Shown: positions 6,751 through 15,073, numbered from the stretch's first letter. The stretch: 16,150 nt of DNA from DATAFO01 sp046728015 (GCA_046728015.1 JBKPDQ010000163.1:1-16150), one strand, 5' to 3'. Made by a program: numbers and translations. Notes: generated from the sequence alone by a model not told the origin.

Positions 6751-8415
6751 TCAAACCGGTCGTGCGGCGCTTGCCGCCAGGCGGGTCTCGACCACCGTCT
6801 CCGCCTCGGCGGCGCTCTCGCTGTAGCCGCTCACGATGGGCACGAAGTGGCGTCGATCGAGCGCGTAGACCGTCAGCGGGGTGCGCGCGCGCACCGTCCT
6901 GGTGCGCGGGACATCGCGCAGCAGCGCGATCTCGCCAAAGCAATCGCCGTCCGAGAGAACGCCGAGCAGCACCCCATTCTCCTTCACCTCGACCTCTCCA
7001 GAGACGATCACGTAGAAGCTGTCGCCCACCTGCCCCTGCTCGATCACGGTCCCGTCGGGATCGAAGGACTCCTCACGCACGTTACGAGCGAGATGCTCGA
7101 TGGTGGAGACCGGCAGGGGCCGGAGCATCGTCACCCGGCGGAGGCGGTCGATGATGTCCGCTTGCGTACCAAGCCCCTCGTCCACTCTGACGAGGCGCGA
7201 CCAGGCAAGGGCGACGGCGACGGGAGTCATCAGCCCGATTGCTACCAGCGCCCCCCTGATCCCTAAGAGGTAGATGAGAAGCGGCGTGAGGATGGACCCG
7301 AGGCCAACGGCGAGCGCCACCAGGCTCTCGAGCGCTCCGAACACCCGCGCCAGTACCTCATCGGGCATAAGGCGAGGGAACAGCGTGAAGTAGCCGAGAT
7401 CGACCAAAGCGTTCCCGGCGCCCACGATCGCGAGCATGGCCAAGGCAATGAGCTCGGAGGGGAAAACCCCGATCATGGCGAGGGGCATGCCCCAGAGCGC
7501 GATCCCCAGCCCTGTGTAGGCCGCGAGGCGCCGGCTCCCGACCAGGACCGAGGCTCCGAGCGATCCCATCACCGCGCCGACGCCGACGGCCGCCGTCAGG
7601 ACGCCCACCCCCGGCTCCCCGGTCTCGAGGAGCTCGATGGCGACCACCACGGCGAACACGTTGAGCGCGCCCCGGGTCACCGCCTGGACCGCGCCCAAGC
7701 CGAACAGCATCGTCACATCGCGTTGTGCCGCGATCGCACGTAGACCCTCCGCCGTATCGGCCGCAACCCGAATCGGGGCGGGCGGCGCCTCGCGTGGCGC
7801 GGGCTCATAATCGATCAGGCTCACCAAGAAGGCCGACCAGAGCGATAGCCCCGCCGTAAGCGCGAAGACCGCCTCGGGGCCGCTGACGTCGAGCAGCAGC
7901 GCCGCCAGCAGGGGGCCGATGAGCGTGCTGGCGGAATCGAGCAGCCCCCGCGAGGCGTTCGCGGCGGTCAGCTCCCTCGGGGTCTCACAGAGCGCCGGCA
8001 GGAGCGCCGAGTGCGCGGGACGGAAGGCCGTGAACGGGATCGTCGCGATGACCGCGAGCAGGTAGACGAAGACGGGCGACAGATCCACGGCCATCACCAC
8101 CGCGGCCGCTGCCACCGCGGCTGCCCGCATGACCCCGATCCAGATCAACACCCGATCGCGGCGAACGCGGTCGGCTACGGCCGTCGCGAACGGGGCGACA
8201 AGCGCCGAGGGGAGCATGCGGATCAGCGCCACGATGCCGACGGCGGTGGCGCCCCCGTCCCGGAAAGCCACCACGCCCAGTGCGACCGTGAAGGACCACT
8301 CGGCCGCGTAGGCGGAGCCGAAGGCCAGCTGGGCGCGGCGCAGGTCCGGGCGGCGCAGGTTCGACGCGAGCGCGGCGCCCCCCTCCGCCAATCGTCTTCC
8401 GACGGACTCGATCAT
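6751..8415 (-). CDS. MFS transporter fused to a cyclic-nucleotide-binding domain
   Basis: A 554-residue fusion. Residues 25-410 form a major-facilitator-type transporter with about 12 helices and the loop motif 'ADRVRRDR' at 81-88. Members of this kind are usually annotated as drug or small-molecule exporters. Residues about 428-530 form a cNMP-binding (CAP_ED) domain whose phosphate-binding cassette 'FGEIALLRDVPRTRTV' (493-508) keeps the glutamate and arginine that contact cyclic nucleotides. The start at ATG 8415 is chosen because the preceding 57 codons are arginine/proline-rich and overlap the deacetylase gene; the Shine-Dalgarno is weak. It is the last gene of the leftward cluster, 64 bases after the BshB-like gene. 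Export of, or resistance linked to, the cluster product, gated by a nucleotide signal, is inference. MFS-cNMP fusions are known in actinobacteria. Confidence 0.85.
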   Translation of the reverse strand: MIESVGRRLAEGGAALASNLRRPDLRRAQLAFGSAYAAEWSFTVALGVVAFRDGGATAVGIVALIRMLPSALVAPFATAVADRVRRDRVLIWIGVMRAAAVAAAAVVMAVDLSPVFVYLLAVIATIPFTAFRPAHSALLPALCETPRELTAANASRGLLDSASTLIGPLLAALLLDVSGPEAVFALTAGLSLWSAFLVSLIDYEPAPREAPPAPIRVAADTAEGLRAIAAQRDVTMLFGLGAVQAVTRGALNVFAVVVAIELLETGEPGVGVLTAAVGVGAVMGSLGASVLVGSRRLAAYTGLGIALWGMPLAMIGVFPSELIALAMLAIVGAGNALVDLGYFTLFPRLMPDEVLARVFGALESLVALAVGLGSILTPLLIYLLGIRGALVAIGLMTPVAVALAWSRLVRVDEGLGTQADIIDRLRRVTMLRPLPVSTIEHLARNVREESFDPDGTVIEQGQVGDSFYVIVSGEVEVKENGVLLGVLSDGDCFGEIALLRDVPRTRTVRARTPLTVYALDRRHFVPIVSGYSESAAEAETVVETRLAASAARPV

Positions 8416-8479
8416 GGCCCAAGCGCCTCGGCCTAGTGACGGCCCGGGCGCTGGGGTCCGCAGCTCGCGGCGACGGCGG

Positions 8480-9223
8480 TCACCACATCGAGTACGCCAG
8501 CGCCGGCGCCTCGCTCGCGCTCCCTCCGGGCGCGCCGGGGAGCCCGGGCAATGGGACCGGGCCACGGCAGAGATACGGCTCGCCATGGCGAGCGCCGATC
8601 ATCGTTCCGAACCAGCGCGCCCTCACCTCCAACAGGTCCAGGAAGTCGCCGCCGCTGAGCGCAGTCGCCGGCCCGCCGTCATCGGGGAAGAACTGGCTTC
8701 GGTAGCAGCCCACCGCCGCCCTCTTCAGCTCCCAGACGTCGGAGATGTCCACCACGAAGGACGGCTCGAAGGGCGAGTGCGCCATATAGGAGAACTGGCG
8801 CGCGGGACGGTGCGCGCCACCGCTGCCAACCCGGCCCACGCCTGCCTCGAAGCAGCCCTCCCTGACGATCCTACCCGCCGCCTCGTGATCGGGGTGGCGA
8901 TCGGCGCCGTTGGGGGCAAGGACGGTGCGTGGCCTGGCGTCGCGAATCACATCGACCACACGCGCCACCGCCTCGCGCGACCGCCCGAGCTCGCCGTCGG
9001 GCAAGCCCATCGCGATCCGCTCGCTGAGCCGGAGAGTGTGCGTCGCCGCCTCCCGCTCCTTGGCACGGCCTGCTGGGCTGCCCCGAGTTGCCCGCTCTCC
9101 ATTCGTGAGGTCGGCGACACCGACTCGCAGCCCCTGCCGCACCGCGAGCGCCAACGCACCGCCGCAGCCGATCTCCGCATCGTCGGGATGGGGGGAGAAG
9201 GCGAGGACGTCGAGCGGGTCCAA
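8480..9223 (-). CDS. bshB: BshB-like PIG-L family N-acetylglucosaminyl deacetylase
   Basis: A 247-residue zinc deacetylase of the PIG-L/LmbE family. It has the metal motif 'PHPDDAEIG' at 11-19 and the second motif 'DRHPDHEAAG' at 108-117. Several features point to the BshB1 branch, which removes acetate from GlcNAc-malate in bacillithiol synthesis: 'VADLTNGE' at 36-43, 'DISDVWELK' near 160 followed by 'CYRSQFF', and 'HGEPY' near the C-terminus. The start TTG at 9223 gives the family's usual 'DVLAFSPHPDD' beginning directly, and lies one base after the TGA of the BshC-like gene, so the two are probably translationally coupled. MshB of the mycothiol pathway is an alternative relative, but the neighbours (BshA-like, BshC-like) favour BshB. 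No biochemical proof. Confidence 0.82.
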   Translation of the reverse strand: MDPLDVLAFSPHPDDAEIGCGGALALAVRQGLRVGVADLTNGERATRGSPAGRAKEREAATHTLRLSERIAMGLPDGELGRSREAVARVVDVIRDARPRTVLAPNGADRHPDHEAAGRIVREGCFEAGVGRVGSGGAHRPARQFSYMAHSPFEPSFVVDISDVWELKRAAVGCYRSQFFPDDGGPATALSGGDFLDLLEVRARWFGTMIGARHGEPYLCRGPVPLPGLPGAPGGSASEAPALAYSMW

Positions 9224-9224
9224 C

Positions 9225-10388
9225 TCAGCGCCCCAGGAGATAGGTGACCATCAAGCTGTCCGCGACAAGACCACTGCCGCCGGGGTCGCGGGAGGTCAGG
9301 CTTTCGGGCACGATCATGGGTATCGGCTCCTTCTCGAGGGCCTCGCGGAGCACTCTATTCAGCACCATGCCGTAGATCGCGCTGCTCCTGCCGGCAACCA
9401 CTCCACTCGCCAGGTCGTTGAGGAGCGTCGGCAACAGCACGTCCGGACTCCACCGTCGAGTCTGGGCGATTTCATCGAACGACAGCTGTCGGCGACCGAG
9501 CCGAAACCGGTAGGTGGCCCCGCACCGGCAGGTCGCGGCCGCGTAGGTGCCGTCCGCTTCGTCGCGGCGCCGGAGCGGGAGACGGGTTGCGTCGGCTGCG
9601 CAAGAGATGCGCAGCGGCAGGTAGTCGTCGGCGAGCGGATGGAGCAGGGGGTCGATCCCGCCCTCCCTGAGCTCGACGAGGGCGCGGTTAAACACCTGGA
9701 TCACTCGCGGCAGGACGTTGAGGCAGGCCTCGACCTGCTCCGTCACGTCTTTCTCCTCGAGCAACCTTGAAACGCGTACCGGCGCCAATCTGATTCCGTT
9801 CTCCGCGATAAGGAGGTCGGTGACCTCGGCGCTCAGGTCCGCGAGGGTGTCCGCAGGGCTCGCGAGGAGAACGGCGCGAAGGTGCGCATAACGGTCCAGC
9901 CCGCGGGCCCGGACGCCGGCTTCGCCCAGATATGTCCGGAGCCGATCCAACGCCTTCCTGAGCTCTCGCTTCTCGATCGGGATGAACCGGGGCTCCCGAT
10001 CCTTGCTTCCGGGTGGAGCCAACGAGATGCCGACCCGGCCGCCTCGCCGTGGCCACGAGATCACAGTCATCCGCTTGTCAGAGCCGGCGCGGTCCACATC
10101 GACCCAAAGCCCGCACCCTCTGACGTCGTGCTCCGCCTGCAGCTCGCTAAGAGCAGCGAGCTTGGCGAACACCGACGCGCCGTAGTCGACGGACAGCTGC
10201 TGGCCCATGTAGACGATGGTGCGGGAACGGCCCTCGTCGCGGTCTGAGTGCCCGGAGAGGCGAGCGAGCGCGCCCCTCCCCTGGGGGGAGATCTCCTCCA
10301 GGAAGGAGCGCCGGTCGAGGAAGATACCCTCCTCGCGCAGGAGCGCCGTGCCCCGTTCGGAGGCGGCGAGCTCCGATATGGCGCTCAC
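9225..10388 (-). CDS. Divergent BshC-like protein (putative cysteine-adding enzyme)
   Basis: A 387-residue protein that I read as a short relative of BshC, the enzyme proposed to add cysteine to glucosaminyl-malate. The evidence is pattern-level. 'IVYMGQQLSVDYG' at 58-70, followed by a helix 'FAKLAALSELQAEHDV' and a strand 'GLWVDVDRAGSDK', matches the BshC order of GQQ loop, then 'YKA' helix, then a strand ending in an acidic motif. 'RWSPDVLLPTLLND' at 312-325, followed by 'AGRSSAIY' and later 'IPMIVPES', matches the C-terminal BshC block. BshC proteins are usually about 500-540 residues, so the coiled-coil part appears reduced. C263 and the CxC pair C287/C289 could form a small metal site. 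GTG start at 10388 overlaps the TGA of the BshA-like gene (GTGA). The call depends strongly on context; a new related ligase-like family is the alternative. Confidence 0.62.
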   Translation of the reverse strand: MSAISELAASERGTALLREEGIFLDRRSFLEEISPQGRGALARLSGHSDRDEGRSRTIVYMGQQLSVDYGASVFAKLAALSELQAEHDVRGCGLWVDVDRAGSDKRMTVISWPRRGGRVGISLAPPGSKDREPRFIPIEKRELRKALDRLRTYLGEAGVRARGLDRYAHLRAVLLASPADTLADLSAEVTDLLIAENGIRLAPVRVSRLLEEKDVTEQVEACLNVLPRVIQVFNRALVELREGGIDPLLHPLADDYLPLRISCAADATRLPLRRRDEADGTYAAATCRCGATYRFRLGRRQLSFDEIAQTRRWSPDVLLPTLLNDLASGVVAGRSSAIYGMVLNRVLREALEKEPIPMIVPESLTSRDPGGSGLVADSLMVTYLLGR

Positions 10389-11551
10389 ATGCGGCCCTCG
10401 CTGACTTGGCGGCCCGGGCGATCGTCCCTTGCGCCTCGATCGACCAGGTCCACGTACAGCTTCTCGTAGAGCGGCACGATTCTCTCGCAGGCGAAGCGAG
10501 CGGCCTGCCGCCGAGCGGCGGCTCCGACTCTGCGACGCAGCAATGGGCGAGCGAGCAGCTCGGCCACCGCGTCGGTGGTGGGCGCGTGGGCGCCAACCGG
10601 AAACAGGTGGCCGGACGTTCCATCACCCACCACCTCAGCGAGACCGCCCACCCGGGTGGCGACTACCGGGATGCCACTTGCCATCGCCTCCGCCGCGGCG
10701 AGGCAGAAGCTCTCAGCGACGCTGGTCATCAGCAGTAGGTCGGTCTCACGCAGGATCGTCGCGACGTCGGTCGTGGCGCCGAAGAAGCGCACGGCGTCTC
10801 CCGCGCCGGCCGCGGATAGCATGGCTCTCAGCTCAGGCAGCCTTGGCCCATCTCCAACGAGCCACAGCTCGGCGTCGATGCGTTCGCGGACGGCAAGGAA
10901 GACGTGGGCCAGGCTGCGGGGATCCTTTACGCCCCGGAAGTTCGACACGTGAGCGATGCGAGGCGTGCCGCGATGGGGGGACTGCGCCGGCTTGAACCGG
11001 GTGATGTCGATGAAGTTCGGGATGACCAAGGGCGGCTCGCGCAGGGCGAAGAGATGGCGGGCGAGGCGAGCATGGTCGTGTGAGACGGTGGTGACCGCGG
11101 TGAGGGCGCCGAGGCTTTCGCTGAGTAACCGGCGCTGGGTCGGCTGGCGGCCGTGGATGCTGACGTCGGTGCCGTGAAGGGTCGCGACCGTCACTGGACC
11201 CGCTTCTCCAAGCCCGCGCGCTAACGACGCGGCGACGTGCGCGAACGGGACCGCGTAGTGCGCGTGTAGAACCTCGAGGTGCTCGCTGCGCGCAACGCCC
11301 GCCACGAAAGAGCAGAACTCGGCTTGCTCGTTGCTGCTCCAGTCCACGTTCAGGCCGACTGGGAGGCCACCGTTGGCAGGGGGAAAGAGGGTGTGCAGCG
11401 CCACCCCGCTGTCTCTCAGCCAGGCTGCCACCGGCGGCCGGCGCGCCATCAGATGAACGCTGTGTCCGCGTTGCGCGAGGTCGCTCGCAAGTGTGCAGGC
11501 GATCCGGACGCTCCCGCCGATTCCGTTGTGGCAGAGGAGGCCGATCCTCAT
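10385..11551 (-). CDS. bshA: BshA-like GT4 glycosyltransferase
   Basis: A 388-residue family-4 glycosyltransferase with two Rossmann-like domains. Motifs characteristic of BshA (GlcNAc transfer from UDP-GlcNAc to L-malate): an N-terminal glycine loop 'GIGGS' at 10-14, 'HAHYAVP' at 96-102, 'LHGTD' at 125-129, 'TTVSH' at 154-158, 'NFID' at 179-182, 'HVSNFRGVKD' at 201-210, 'LVGDGP' at 231-236, and the EX7E pair E280/E288 within 'ESFCLAAAEAM'. 'SNFR.VKD' and 'HYAVP' are strong BshA signatures as I recall them; MshA is the closest alternative. The start ATG at 11551 is chosen over an upstream in-frame start because 'MRIGLLCHNGIGGS' is the family beginning and it gives an ATGA overlap with the preceding gene (11548-11551). 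The product should be cytoplasmic. Confidence 0.83.
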   Translation of the reverse strand: MRIGLLCHNGIGGSVRIACTLASDLAQRGHSVHLMARRPPVAAWLRDSGVALHTLFPPANGGLPVGLNVDWSSNEQAEFCSFVAGVARSEHLEVLHAHYAVPFAHVAASLARGLGEAGPVTVATLHGTDVSIHGRQPTQRRLLSESLGALTAVTTVSHDHARLARHLFALREPPLVIPNFIDITRFKPAQSPHRGTPRIAHVSNFRGVKDPRSLAHVFLAVRERIDAELWLVGDGPRLPELRAMLSAAGAGDAVRFFGATTDVATILRETDLLLMTSVAESFCLAAAEAMASGIPVVATRVGGLAEVVGDGTSGHLFPVGAHAPTTDAVAELLARPLLRRRVGAAARRQAARFACERIVPLYEKLYVDLVDRGARDDRPGRQVSEGRM

Positions 11552-14500
11552 TCGAGCGGTCCGGGCTGGGTGGCCACTCTCTTCGCGAGAAGCATGAGAA
11601 GCGCCCGAGAGACCTCGGGCTGGGCTTCCAGCAGGCGCTCGAGCTGCTCCTCCTCGAGCACGATCAGCCGCGCTGGGCCGCGAGCGACGATCGAAGCGCT
11701 CCGTGTCACCTTTCCGAGCGCCGCCACTTCGCCGATGCAGGCCCCCTTTCCGCACACCCTCAGCTCCTCCTCGGCGCCATCACGGCACCTCCGGATCGAG
11801 ACTTCCCCCTCTCGGATCACATACACCTCACGTGCGGAATCGCCCTCGGAGGAGATCACGGTGCCGTCCTCCACGAGACGCTCCGATGCGAGCTTCGCCA
11901 GCGTCGCGAGCTGCGAATCGGGCAGCGAGGCGAAGATCTCCGTCCCCTTCATGAACTCCATCCTCTCCGACAGGCGGACCGCTGGGAGCGCGAGGAGGTT
12001 CGCGAACAGCCGGAAGGCCCCGTGCACCCCGGCAGGCAGCTGGCGGTAGAGCGAGTACCCGCAGTAGACATAGGTGCCGCGCCCGTAGTCGCCGACCATG
12101 AGCCCGCCGAGCCTAGGATCCTCGCCTGGATCGGCGCAAGCCAAGAGAGGACGGTAGCGTCGATCCCACTCGCCAAAGAAGTACCGACCGCGCTCCTGGA
12201 CCCACCCGTCGAAGTCCTCGGCCCGGATTTCGTTGGGCGCGTGGAAGAGGGAGTGCTCGGGCGCCAGGAGGTGGACTGGGGCTCCCTCGTCGGTGACGCG
12301 ATCGTGTGGCTCGCTGTAGCGGAAAGGGAACGGCGCAAAGCCCGGCGCCTGATAGCCGTACGGCTGATACTGGACGATCAGCGTCCCCCCGCCTTCGATG
12401 TACTCGAGTAGGCGGGGGGCGGCTGCGCGGAGCTGGGCGCGCCTCGAGTAGGCACCAGGCCCAACCACGATCGCGTCGAAGCGAGAAAAGTCGAGGCGCT
12501 GGAGCTCCTCGTCGTCGACCATGTGGAATCTGGCGCCAAAGGGCGCCAGCAGCCCCGCCACGTCTTCCTCGTCGCCGGCGATGTAGGCGCAGCAGAGTGA
12601 TCGAGCGAAGCGAGCCTGAATGGGATGAAGCTCGACCTCGGCGCGGCTGAGCATAAACGTCTCGCGAATGCAGCTCGCGGCATCTGGCTCGCCGGTGAAG
12701 TGCCCGGGCCCCATGCGCACGGGTATGAGGCCCGTTGCGTAGGTACGCCCCTCCACATGCACGCGATAGCGAAGCGCCTCCTTGCCGGGCACAGCGGCGG
12801 CAGGAACGGTCAGGGCGAACGAATAAGGCCGGCTCTCGCCGCCGCGGAGCGAGACGTCGATCCCGCTCGGATCGACTGCCGTCCACGCGGGGCCCTCGAG
12901 CTCGAGCCGGCCCCTCAGGGTTCTGTCGGTGTGGTTGCGCACCAGCACGCCGAGCTCGATCTGGATCTGATCGGCGATTGGGTCCGGCTCGAACGGCTGT
13001 GGTAACCGCCGGCCCCTCTCCTCACGCCGTTCAGGTCGCGCCTGCACACACATCACGGCGGAGCCGGGGCGTAAGGAGACAGGGGGGATCACGGCGGGGT
13101 AGAGCTCGCGGAAGCCGCCGGGAAAGGCGCTGCGCGTGATCACTGGGGCTCGGATCCCGAGAGGCTTTCCTTCTACCTGAATCTCGCACTCGGCCTCGAA
13201 GCGAGGGGGACGGAAGGGACGTGAGCAGTATCGCTCCGGCGGCCAGCGGTATGCGTACGGCTCCCGCGGCTCCACCAGCCAGTAGGGGCAGCTGAGCGCA
13301 GCCCCTGGCGACACGCTGACCGTGAATCCTGTCTCGGCGTCCTCGCCGGGCCTCGCCTCAGAGCCGCGAGCACCGTCGTTGGCCGCTTGCACTTGGCAGT
13401 CAGGCGAGACGCGGAGCCGCGTGGCCTTGATATCGACGTCGAGTGGCCCGTAGTTCCAGAGGCGAGTACGGACTTCGAAGGATTGTCCCGGGATGACGTG
13501 CACGGCCCCACTGCGGCACTCCAGTCGTAGGCCGAGGCATGCCGCGGCCGTCTCCTCCAGATCGTCGAGCTTCCGCAGCAGATACGTCGACAACGCCTCC
13601 CTAGCTGGCTCCCCGACGCGGGAGTCAAGCTGCGAGATGGCGGCGCGGGTGGCCGATATTGCCGAGAGCAGGTGGCGTCCCGCCGCGGTGGCGTCTGGGC
13701 TCCGGTAGGCGTCGAGCGCTGCCTCGACATGTGTCTTGATCTCGTGTAGTTGCTCCCGCAGCCACTCGGAGTTCTCTCCCGCATGGTCGGCGAGCCCGGT
13801 GAGTGCGGGATCAAACCCCTCGAAGAGGCCTCCTTGCCGGCCGATATTCCCGCCTCCGCCGAGACTCGAGTCCTCTATCAGCCGGTAGTAGTAGACGAAG
13901 CGGCCGGGCCTGGTAAGCAACGCCATGCCTTGCGAAATGTGTTGATTCAGCGCTGACCAGCCCTGCTCCTGGAAGGTTCGACCACCGATTCGATCCAGCG
14001 CTCCGGCGTCTATGCGGATCAGTCCCTCCCGCTCCAGGTCATCCCGCACGGCCCCTAACGACGCAAGCTCCTGTTCGGGCAACCAGTCCCCACCCACCGA
14101 CTGATAGAGCCGCCGTGGCTGCCAAGCCTCCAGGCCCAGCCGACGGAGCTCCGGGAACAGATTGGGGTCGCCGGCCGCCCGAAACGCCTCGGCCATGACC
14201 TCCCCTACGGCCTGGTGGTGGCCGTGCTCGTCGGCGGCCTGTCCGGTCCAGCGAGAAATGACGATCTCCGGCTGCACGAGGCGTATGGCCCGAACGATCT
14301 CGCGGAGCACGGCCTCTCTTCCCCACCTTGCGAGCGTGTCGGAGCCGCTCTTGCTGTAGCCGAAGTCGTAGAAGGGGCCGAACAGGGCCTCCGCTCCGTC
14401 GATGGCACGAGCGTCCTCGCTCTCCCAGCTGCGGAAGACACCCAGCGCCTCGCCCCGGTAGGAGTTGAGCCGATTCTGCCCGGCCTCACCCCGCGTGGCG

Positions 14501-14679
14501 GACCAGTAGACGGTGCGCACACAGAGTCCGTGCGCGAGATAGGCGAGCAGACCGCTGTCCTCGTCGTCGGGGTGCGTTCCCACGTGCAGCACCGCAGCAG
14601 CCATCGGCAGCGACCAGAGCCGATAACTCAAGCGGGCGGCGTCGAGGAATCCCCACTCCTGGCCAACCCGCCACCCCAC
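11548..14679 (-). CDS. PIG-L deacetylase / GATase-like / cNMP-binding multidomain protein
   Basis: A 1043-residue composite enzyme leading the cluster. Residues about 28-265 form a PIG-L (LmbE-like) domain with 'GTHPDDE' at 34-40 and 'DEHGHHQ' at 150-156, the two zinc motifs. Residues 300-385 are helical. Segments near 395-460 and 570-655 look like beta-sandwich (NEW3-like) modules. Residues about 690-780 resemble a class-I glutamine-amidotransferase fold ('DAIVVGPGAY', 'YIEGGGTLIVQYQP') without a clear catalytic Cys-His pair; 'GRGTYVYCGYSLYRQ' lies near 867-880. Residues 905-1035 form a cNMP-binding domain ('IGEVAALGKVTRSASIV', Arg retained). No signal peptide. GTG 14679 is chosen for its GGAGGAG five bases upstream; ATG 14604 is a possible shorter start. 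It could deacetylate or hydrolyse a thiol conjugate under nucleotide control; this is inferred. Confidence 0.8.
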   Translation of the reverse strand: MGWRVGQEWGFLDAARLSYRLWSLPMAAAVLHVGTHPDDEDSGLLAYLAHGLCVRTVYWSATRGEAGQNRLNSYRGEALGVFRSWESEDARAIDGAEALFGPFYDFGYSKSGSDTLARWGREAVLREIVRAIRLVQPEIVISRWTGQAADEHGHHQAVGEVMAEAFRAAGDPNLFPELRRLGLEAWQPRRLYQSVGGDWLPEQELASLGAVRDDLEREGLIRIDAGALDRIGGRTFQEQGWSALNQHISQGMALLTRPGRFVYYYRLIEDSSLGGGGNIGRQGGLFEGFDPALTGLADHAGENSEWLREQLHEIKTHVEAALDAYRSPDATAAGRHLLSAISATRAAISQLDSRVGEPAREALSTYLLRKLDDLEETAAACLGLRLECRSGAVHVIPGQSFEVRTRLWNYGPLDVDIKATRLRVSPDCQVQAANDGARGSEARPGEDAETGFTVSVSPGAALSCPYWLVEPREPYAYRWPPERYCSRPFRPPRFEAECEIQVEGKPLGIRAPVITRSAFPGGFRELYPAVIPPVSLRPGSAVMCVQARPERREERGRRLPQPFEPDPIADQIQIELGVLVRNHTDRTLRGRLELEGPAWTAVDPSGIDVSLRGGESRPYSFALTVPAAAVPGKEALRYRVHVEGRTYATGLIPVRMGPGHFTGEPDAASCIRETFMLSRAEVELHPIQARFARSLCCAYIAGDEEDVAGLLAPFGARFHMVDDEELQRLDFSRFDAIVVGPGAYSRRAQLRAAAPRLLEYIEGGGTLIVQYQPYGYQAPGFAPFPFRYSEPHDRVTDEGAPVHLLAPEHSLFHAPNEIRAEDFDGWVQERGRYFFGEWDRRYRPLLACADPGEDPRLGGLMVGDYGRGTYVYCGYSLYRQLPAGVHGAFRLFANLLALPAVRLSERMEFMKGTEIFASLPDSQLATLAKLASERLVEDGTVISSEGDSAREVYVIREGEVSIRRCRDGAEEELRVCGKGACIGEVAALGKVTRSASIVARGPARLIVLEEEQLERLLEAQPEVSRALLMLLAKRVATQPGPLE

Positions 14680-14684
14680 CTACG

Positions 14685-14691
14685 CTCCTCC
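14685..14691 (-). promoter_or_regulatory. Shine-Dalgarno deciding the GTG start of the cluster's first gene
   Basis: GGAGGAG on the minus strand sits five bases before GTG 14679. The alternative ATG at 14604 has nothing comparable, which favours the longer protein with 25 extra N-terminal residues. Confidence 0.6.
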
Positions 14692-15053
14692 AGGCAAGTG
14701 CACGCGTCTCTCGCTACGTCGGCATCGTCGGGTAAGGGAAGACAACCACCCTATCCAAAGCCCTTTCGGTCGGTAGATTCGTCCGAGCGAAGGGAGGAGA
14801 GGGCGTGGAAGTGTTCCGGCAACCACGGCCCCGAGGTCGGACCCCGCCACTGCTGCTCGCGCGAACCACGAGTGCGTGCGCGGAGAGCGGAAGTTGCCCC
14901 CCGTACGCTCTGAGCCTGTCTGGCGCAGAGGTGGCGCGGGTGCCACACGAGCCGCCTTACCGCTCGAGGAGTATCACCGGGCCGGGCATCAGATCACGAA
15001 CCCGCGCGTCGTAGCGTGACGAATCGGGCCGCCGGTTCGAAGCCGCCACGGTC

Positions 15054-15073
15054 TTGGTACCGCTTTGGTACCG
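15054..15073. repeat. Tandem TTGGTACCG direct repeat
   Basis: TTGGTACCG occurs at 15054-15062 and again at 15065-15073, an 11-base period (about one helical turn). Each copy contains the palindrome GGTACC. The pair lies about 110 bases from the tRNA 3' fragment. Arm-type binding sites of a tyrosine recombinase next to a tRNA attachment site would fit, but no integrase gene is in the window, so this is inference. Confidence 0.45.

Noticed and set aside
8416..8586. 57-codon N-terminal extension of the MFS-cNMP protein
   Set aside because: The extension is Arg/Pro-rich, overlaps the BshB-like gene and has no transporter features; ATG 8415 gives a normal N-terminus.
11552..11755. 68-codon N-terminal extension of the BshA-like protein
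   Set aside because: Low-complexity shadow of the cNMP-domain codons; ATG 11551 gives the family N-terminus and a clean ATGA overlap.
14680..14946. Leftward frames just upstream of the cluster's first gene
   Set aside because: Arginine-rich, no good ribosome-binding site and no family resemblance; they overlap the expected promoter region.
14805..15014. Rightward 69-codon frame with a purine-rich stretch before GTG
   Set aside because: Low third-position GC compared with neighbouring genes, Arg/Ser/Pro-rich, no recognisable fold; probably chance.
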